DNA from: an uncultured Prevotella sp.
GTDB lineage: Bacteria > Bacteroidota > Bacteroidia > Bacteroidales > Bacteroidaceae
Assembly (NCBI GenBank): GCA_937922435.1
Contig: CAKZVT010000046.1
Coordinates: forward strand, 1-64,000
DNA: 64,000 bases
Reading direction: 5' to 3'
The notes beneath the pieces were generated by a model. It saw nothing but the letters and a program-made list of their open reading frames with translations. It had not been told where the DNA came from and made no database searches. Made by a program: the position numbers and the translations under genes. Below, piece after piece: positions 59,186 to 64,000 of this stretch; within the stretch, counting starts at the first letter, position 1, and each line of letters starts with the position of its first letter.

Positions 59186-60901
59186 TTATTGTTTCGTGTA
59201 CCAACGCGGGTCACCAATTTCGTTTCTGATAAGGTCGTTAACCTTCAGTGTGAAGTCACCAGCCGCAGGATTCTCGAATATATCTGCAGACGAGCCGTTG
59301 TATGACTGTACACCCCATTCGTAGTCTTTGTCAAGTTTGAAGTCGCTTGTCATCCATGAGTTTGAAACTGACATGTTTACTCCGCGATAACCCTTTGCAC
59401 CTTCTACTGCGTTCTTGGCAAACAATACGCTATAAAGCGAAACGTTTATCGTGCTTTCTTCTGCCTTTTCTTGAGCTTTATCGCTAATCAAGAATGCGCC
59501 TTTTCCAAGAATATTATAGAATGTACAATTTTCAATTGAGATATTTAGACTACATTTAATTCCATTCAAATCGATTAAACTTTTATCTTTAGCATAACCC
59601 ATGTGATTGAATGTCGAGTTCATAAAGGTAATGTCATCACATGTAAATCCTCCCTTATCGAAGCACAAGAATGGATATGCGCCAGTGTGCTCTGTCACAA
59701 TACAATTGTTTATATTTATCTTGTGGATAATTTGTGTAGCTCCATTTCCACCTTGTGCGCGCACTAATGAGTTCTGCATGTTAGATATATTTGCTTCTAC
59801 AAAAGAGAGTGAGTCTAATTCGAATACAGAAGAACCACCTTGATTAATCAAATATTGAGCACCATTACTTTCTTCACTATACATGCAATCTATATTAATA
59901 TGCTCAAACCTTACATACCCATGATTGCCTGCTATGTCCAAAGACTTGTAAACCTGCAATGTCGGTACTTCTCCAGCCATTCCGAAGAATGTCACAGATA
60001 CGTTTTCAGGAATTGCAAGTCCTTCGTCCGTTGTTCCGAGCGGCATGGTCTTTCCGGCAGGTACGCCGATGGTTACGCTGGCGGTGTCTTTGCCTTCGGC
60101 AGCCATTATGTCAAGAGCCTTCTGGGCGAGCATGTCCATAAGGTCTTGGTCTATCTGCGTAACGTCGTCGCCAAGTTCCTGGCGCACGGTAGCCCAAGGC
60201 ATGGCCTTAGCCGTCTTGACGGTCTTCGTACCGCGGAGGACTTCACCGTTGTAGATGGCGAACTTGTAAGTCTTGTTCTGCTCAAGGCCGGTGATGGTGC
60301 AGACGCCTGCTGCGATTTCATCAGCGGTCAGGTCTCTTCTATAGGTTTCCTCTTTGCCGTCTTTTGTAGTGGTGTACGTTATGTGTGTAACCGTTCCTGT
60401 CTTGGTTATCCACCTAAGCGTAACGCTGTTCTCGAGAATGTCGGCCGAGGGCACGTCGTAGATAATTCCGAGCGTCTTGAACGACTCGCCCATGTTGTAG
60501 TAAACCCAGTGGCTTTCTGCGGAGGTTGACGACATGGTCTTTATTCGCATGAAGTAGTTGGTCTCCTCACGCATGTTGACGAGCTGCGCCGGCGACGTGG
60601 TTATGCTCTTGTCCTCGCCGTACACCGTGGCGTTCTCGCCGCCCATGGGTATTTCGTCATACAAGCTGTCGGTGCTTACCTCTACAATGTAGTATTCGGC
60701 ACCCTCGATAGGCGTAAACGTCACTCCAACGGTCGAGGGGTCTTCCTGGTCGGTCTCGATGGAGATTTTGTTGCTGTTCACGCCGAACATCCTGTCATAC
60801 GCAGGGTCTATGGTCCAGTCGTTGTCGTCCGTACAAGCGGTGACTACCGCCCCCGCCGCAAGGACTGACAGAGCCAGGCCGTATATGCTTCTTAGTTTCA
60901 T
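59186..60901 (-). CDS. DUF4957/DUF5123-type lipoprotein of a polysaccharide locus
   Basis: 571 residues; lipobox TACTDDND (Cys near 23). Two fibronectin-type-like domains (about 40-130 and 140-225), then a right-handed beta-helix region at about 300-570 (FEHINIDCMYSEE, ININNCIVTEHTGAYPFL, ISIENCTFYNILG). These match DUF4957 and DUF5123, common in pectin and other uronate-rich glycan loci. The beta-helix resembles pectate lyases, but I see no clear catalytic set, so it is more likely a glycan-binding protein. Last gene after SusC and SusD on this strand; gap 30 bases. Confidence 0.85.
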   Translation of the reverse strand: MKLRSIYGLALSVLAAGAVVTACTDDNDWTIDPAYDRMFGVNSNKISIETDQEDPSTVGVTFTPIEGAEYYIVEVSTDSLYDEIPMGGENATVYGEDKSITTSPAQLVNMREETNYFMRIKTMSSTSAESHWVYYNMGESFKTLGIIYDVPSADILENSVTLRWITKTGTVTHITYTTTKDGKEETYRRDLTADEIAAGVCTITGLEQNKTYKFAIYNGEVLRGTKTVKTAKAMPWATVRQELGDDVTQIDQDLMDMLAQKALDIMAAEGKDTASVTIGVPAGKTMPLGTTDEGLAIPENVSVTFFGMAGEVPTLQVYKSLDIAGNHGYVRFEHINIDCMYSEESNGAQYLINQGGSSVFELDSLSFVEANISNMQNSLVRAQGGNGATQIIHKININNCIVTEHTGAYPFLCFDKGGFTCDDITFMNSTFNHMGYAKDKSLIDLNGIKCSLNISIENCTFYNILGKGAFLISDKAQEKAEESTINVSLYSVLFAKNAVEGAKGYRGVNMSVSNSWMTSDFKLDKDYEWGVQSYNGSSADIFENPAAGDFTLKVNDLIRNEIGDPRWYTKQ

Positions 60902-60931
60902 TGCTTTACTTTGTTAAAGTTGTTGTTTGCA

Positions 60932-62872
60932 TTAATTGCTGTAACCGTAAGAGTTGTACAGATGTCCGTTGGAAGCGGAAATCGTAGTAGACGCGATAGG
61001 CATGATGTAGCGGTTCTTCACCGTAACGTTGTCGCCCACAAGTCCGCTCGAGATTGACGGCAGGTTGGTGTCGCGCTGTGTGTCGGCCTTGCCGTCGCCC
61101 TTGTCAACCGACTTGCCGAAAGAGTCTGTGCTTGCCGCATAGTCGGCCTCGGTGTTGCCCGTAGGTATGCCGTACCATGTTACGCTTTCTATGTCAAGCT
61201 CGGTCTTGGCGTCGTCCTTGTAGTTGTAGTACACTTTCTCCTGATACGTGCCGTCGGCAAGTTGGTCAAGATAAGTCTGCTTGAACTCGTTGATTTTGTC
61301 GTACAGTTTGCCCCAGCGGATTAAGTCCCACTTGCGGTATCCCTCGCCTGCGAACTCCCATGCGTTCTCCTGCATGATGGCGTCGAACAGGCCGTCCTTT
61401 GTCATGGTGATGGAGTTGAGGAATACATTGGCTTCGCTCTCATTGTCGAATGCACGCTTGTGTACCTGCGCCAAGGCGTCGAACGCCGTAATGCCGGCAT
61501 CGCCTGTGTAAGAGCCTTGCGGACCTGCAAGCTCGTTAAGCACCTCGGCATAGTAGAGCAATACCTGCGAGAAGCGCATCTTGACAGGGTTGATGCCCGT
61601 CATGTGCTTTGCAGTAGCAGTAAGGTTCTCGTTGAGCCATTCTTCAGACATCTTCCTCGGGTCCCACTTTGCGCAGTAGAGGCCGAACGGCGCGTTGCCC
61701 AGCATGCTTTCAATCGTCTTGTTGCCGTCTTGCTTGATTTCAAACGGAGCGATTGTAACGTCGCGGCGCTGGTCGTTCTTGTCGTATGAATAGAGCAGCG
61801 GAGCAGTCAGTTTCAGCTTACCAGTTGAGTTGCCGTAACCGTACTTGGTGGTAACGCCGTTGAGGCGCACGCCTACGGTGTAGCCAAGCTCGCCCGTTAC
61901 GTTGCGTCCCATGGGGATTTCAAACAGGTTCTCGTGATACGTCTTGTCAAGCTGAAGCTGGTTGATTAATGTCCACTGGTTCTCGAACGACGGGTTCAGC
62001 TGGTGAGTTCCGTTGGTGATAATCGCGCTAAGGTGCGTCAAAGCCCTTTCGAGCAGCTTGGTGCGCTCTGTTGTGCCAGGACGCATCGTGGGGTAAGTGT
62101 CATCAGAATATGCTGCTTTCTCATATCCTTCCTTGGTTTGCTCGCGGATTGAATAACCGGCCTTTGTCATTGCGATTTGCGCCAGCAGTCCGTGGGCGTA
62201 GCCCTTGGTGATGTGCTCTGTTGTGTAGCCAGACACTTCGTCGGCCCAAGGCAGATACTCGATTGCCTCGTCAAGCTCGTTCATGAGCGAGTCCATGATT
62301 TCGTCGCGGTCGGTCTTCTCAAGGTAAGCGTTGCTGAGGTCGGCCTTTGAGGTCTCCATCTTGAACGGCACGTCGCCGAAGAAGCGCACGAGGTCGAGGT
62401 AGCACATGGCGCGAAGCGTGATGGCTTCGCCGAGATAACGCTCCATTGCCTTTTGGTCGGAACCGCCAGCTGTGAGGAGCGGACTGGTGCGTATTCCCTC
62501 AATCACAAGGTTGGCATCCTCGATTACTCCGTAGATGGCATCCCACACGCCGCTGATTTTCGACCATGCGGGGCTGATGTTGTAGTTCATGTTACCACGT
62601 TCGCTGGTGGTATTGGTGGCATCGTCGCCGAGACCGTCAACCAACTCGATGTCGCTGTTGAGGTTCCAGACTATTGCCAAGTCCTGCGAATATGTGCGGT
62701 CCTGCGTCAGTCCGCCATATATCTTGTTTACGCGAAGGCCGGTATAGTAGGTCGAGCTGTACACCTTGTTGGCGTTGAGTTCAGACTCTGACGTCTGGTC
62801 GAGGAAGTCCTGGCAGGACGTAGCGGCCAGCACACCGGCTGAAAGCGCGATTATTGAAAATATCTTTTTCAT
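60932..62872 (-). CDS. SusD-like glycan-binding lipoprotein (second operon)
   Basis: 646 residues from ATG 62872 (MKKIFSIIALSAGVLAATSCQDFLDQ), whose signal peptide and lipobox fix the start; an in-frame ATG 20 codons upstream lies in a repeat. RagB/SusD fold: GEAITLRAMCYLDLVRFFGDVPF, and KMRFSQVLLYYAEVLNEL, AGEGYRKWDLIRWGKLYD at the C-terminus. Lid of the adjacent SusC transporter. Confidence 0.95.
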   Translation of the reverse strand: MKKIFSIIALSAGVLAATSCQDFLDQTSESELNANKVYSSTYYTGLRVNKIYGGLTQDRTYSQDLAIVWNLNSDIELVDGLGDDATNTTSERGNMNYNISPAWSKISGVWDAIYGVIEDANLVIEGIRTSPLLTAGGSDQKAMERYLGEAITLRAMCYLDLVRFFGDVPFKMETSKADLSNAYLEKTDRDEIMDSLMNELDEAIEYLPWADEVSGYTTEHITKGYAHGLLAQIAMTKAGYSIREQTKEGYEKAAYSDDTYPTMRPGTTERTKLLERALTHLSAIITNGTHQLNPSFENQWTLINQLQLDKTYHENLFEIPMGRNVTGELGYTVGVRLNGVTTKYGYGNSTGKLKLTAPLLYSYDKNDQRRDVTIAPFEIKQDGNKTIESMLGNAPFGLYCAKWDPRKMSEEWLNENLTATAKHMTGINPVKMRFSQVLLYYAEVLNELAGPQGSYTGDAGITAFDALAQVHKRAFDNESEANVFLNSITMTKDGLFDAIMQENAWEFAGEGYRKWDLIRWGKLYDKINEFKQTYLDQLADGTYQEKVYYNYKDDAKTELDIESVTWYGIPTGNTEADYAASTDSFGKSVDKGDGKADTQRDTNLPSISSGLVGDNVTVKNRYIMPIASTTISASNGHLYNSYGYSN

Positions 62873-62887
62873 TGTTTTTGATTTTTT

Positions 62888-62974
62888 GTAGTAAGGAGAG
62901 AAGTAGTAAGGAGTAAGTAGGCATGTTGTCATGGTAATCTACTTATTGCTTTACTCCTTTTACTCCTTTACTCC
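62888..62974. repeat. Low-complexity hairpin of GGAGTAAGTAG words
   Basis: Imperfect inverted arms 62888-62920 and 62939-62974 (TAGTAAGGAG words against CTCCTTTTACTCC). Occupies the gap between susC and susD of the second operon; same word family as 31086-31211. Confidence 0.75.
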
Positions 62975-62981
62975 ATCATTT

Positions 62982-64000
62982 TTAGAATGTTACGTTAATA
63001 CCTCCCACAAACGTGCGGCTCTTCGGGTAAGCTGCGTAGTCAACACCCGGGCACATCGGGTTCTTCTTGCTGCTGGTGTCGACTTCGGGGTCGTAGCCGT
63101 CATAACCGGTGAAGCAGAAGAGGTTGTAACCGGTGAAGTAGATGCGGATGTTCTCTATTTGCAGAGCCTTAACCCACTTCTTCGGCAGGGTGTAGCCTAC
63201 GGTGATGTTCTGCAGGCGCAGGAACGATGCGTCCTCTACAGCGTAGTCGATAAGCTGCATAGCCGTTACGCCGGCAGGGTTGTACATGTTCTTACCTTGG
63301 TTAAGTTCGTTCAGGCGTGCCATAACAGCTCCTACACCGCCGTAAGTAGTGATTGTGCTTGACGACGGACGGCCGAGGTTCAAGCCTGTTTCCGGGTCAA
63401 TCCAAGTGTAACGGTTCGCGAGGTTGAAGTCGGCTACGAGGTTGTAGTTCTTGCTTGAACCTGCGTAGAACGAGTTGGCCAGCTTCGTACCGTTGATGAG
63501 CTTGTTGCCGAGAGAGTAATTGAAGAATACGTTGAAGTCGAAGTTGCCCACGCGGCCGTCGAAGCCGAAGCCACCGGTCGTAGGAGCTACTGTGTTGCCG
63601 AGACGCTGCTTGATGGGGTTACCGTCCTTGTCAACCTGTACCTTGGGCACGCCGGGATAGAGGTTTCCGCCGAAGAGGTCTTTGCTCTTGTCTTTCTTGC
63701 CGTCTACAAGCGCCCACTCGCCCTTCTCATTGAGTACGAGGTCGCCGCTAAGGTAGTTGCCGTCGGCGTCATACTGTGCCACGGTGTAGTAACCGTTCAT
63801 CTTGTAACCCCAAATCTCGCCAAGGCGTCCGCCTTCCTCTACGCGGTAATCCTCATATTTTGATATTGTGGAACCTGACCAATTAGAGCTTTGCCACGGG
63901 TTGTCAAGGTTGAGCTTGTCAATCTTGTTGCGGTTGTAGGCAATGTTGAAATTGAAGTTCAAGCCCCAGTTCTTCTTGTCAACGAGCACTGCGTTGAGGG
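62982..64000 (-). CDS. SusC-like TonB-dependent transporter, C-terminal part (cut by window end)
   Basis: At least 339 codons; the reading frame is open to the right edge, so only the C-terminal third of the barrel is present. Typical SusC features: NFNIAYNRNKIDKL, VNPFFNYSLGNKLING-like strands, PVT-type CHO loop, and the end YDPEVDTSSKKNPMCPGVDYAAYPKSRTFVGGINVTF. Upstream partner of the SusD gene at 60932-62872. Confidence 0.93.
   Translation of the reverse strand, partial: LNAVLVDKKNWGLNFNFNIAYNRNKIDKLNLDNPWQSSNWSGSTISKYEDYRVEEGGRLGEIWGYKMNGYYTVAQYDADGNYLSGDLVLNEKGEWALVDGKKDKSKDLFGGNLYPGVPKVQVDKDGNPIKQRLGNTVAPTTGGFGFDGRVGNFDFNVFFNYSLGNKLINGTKLANSFYAGSSKNYNLVADFNLANRYTWIDPETGLNLGRPSSSTITTYGGVGAVMARLNELNQGKNMYNPAGVTAMQLIDYAVEDASFLRLQNITVGYTLPKKWVKALQIENIRIYFTGYNLFCFTGYDGYDPEVDTSSKKNPMCPGVDYAAYPKSRTFVGGINVTF

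Overview
The window reads as chromosome of a gut-type Bacteroidales, most likely Prevotellaceae (inference). The sequence evidence is: two SusC/SusD operons, three large secreted proteins with C-terminal sorting domains of the type IX secretion kind, many promoters with the Bacteroidetes -7 box TAnnTTTG, families typical of this order (DUF4199, DUF5686, DUF4957/DUF5123), and several families of intergenic palindromic repeats.

Layout. 1-2.9 kb is an accessory stretch: a secreted orphan protein, a strongly folded RNA candidate, and a zinc-ribbon/flavin-fold protein followed by a DUF3795 protein. 2.9-7.7 kb is housekeeping: exonuclease III, lumazine synthase, a membrane TPR protein, RecF, a DUF721 protein and a LacI-type regulator. 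8.2-21.3 kb is a block of three secreted proteins on the minus strand: a 2246-residue fibronectin-type adhesin-like protein, an M6 metalloprotease, and a repeat protein with a run of nine G near its 5' end. 21.8-31.7 kb, plus strand, holds a Pit phosphate transporter, a lipoprotein, and a four-gene set (nucleotidyltransferase, ATP-grasp-like protein, CDP-alcohol phosphatidyltransferase, HAD protein) that looks like an unassigned head-group or phospholipid pathway. It is followed by a DUF5686 outer-membrane protein and a thioesterase. 31.9-41.8 kb, minus strand, holds folate, protease, deaminase, oligopeptidase, Crp/Fnr, ApbE, envelope, glycosyltransferase and DUF4199 genes. 41.9-46.8 kb holds a HigBA-type toxin-antitoxin pair, tRNA-Ser, MutS2, Vsr, tRNA-Thr and the SRP RNA. 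47.4-55.9 kb is a xylan utilisation operon (SusC, SusD, surface glycan-binding protein, GH10 xylanase with an inserted carbohydrate-binding module). GuaA and a small secreted protein follow. 59.2-64 kb is a second, oppositely oriented SusC/SusD operon with a DUF4957/DUF5123-type lipoprotein; its SusC is cut by the window end.

The most striking non-coding feature is repeat load. Eleven intergenic regions carry arrays of a 22-nt palindromic unit built around CCTTTTGC/GCAAAAGG. Two carry a REP-like GGATTTGCAATCC element. Two carry a GTGACATT element with homologous ends, and two carry a CCCACCCC/GGGAGGG element. Several other hairpins differ in sequence but share one design: arms made of short tandem words. 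These hairpins often run into the last codons of genes, and one repeat of the same style lies in frame inside mutS2. Assignments rest on reading the translations and DNA by eye; no database search was run.
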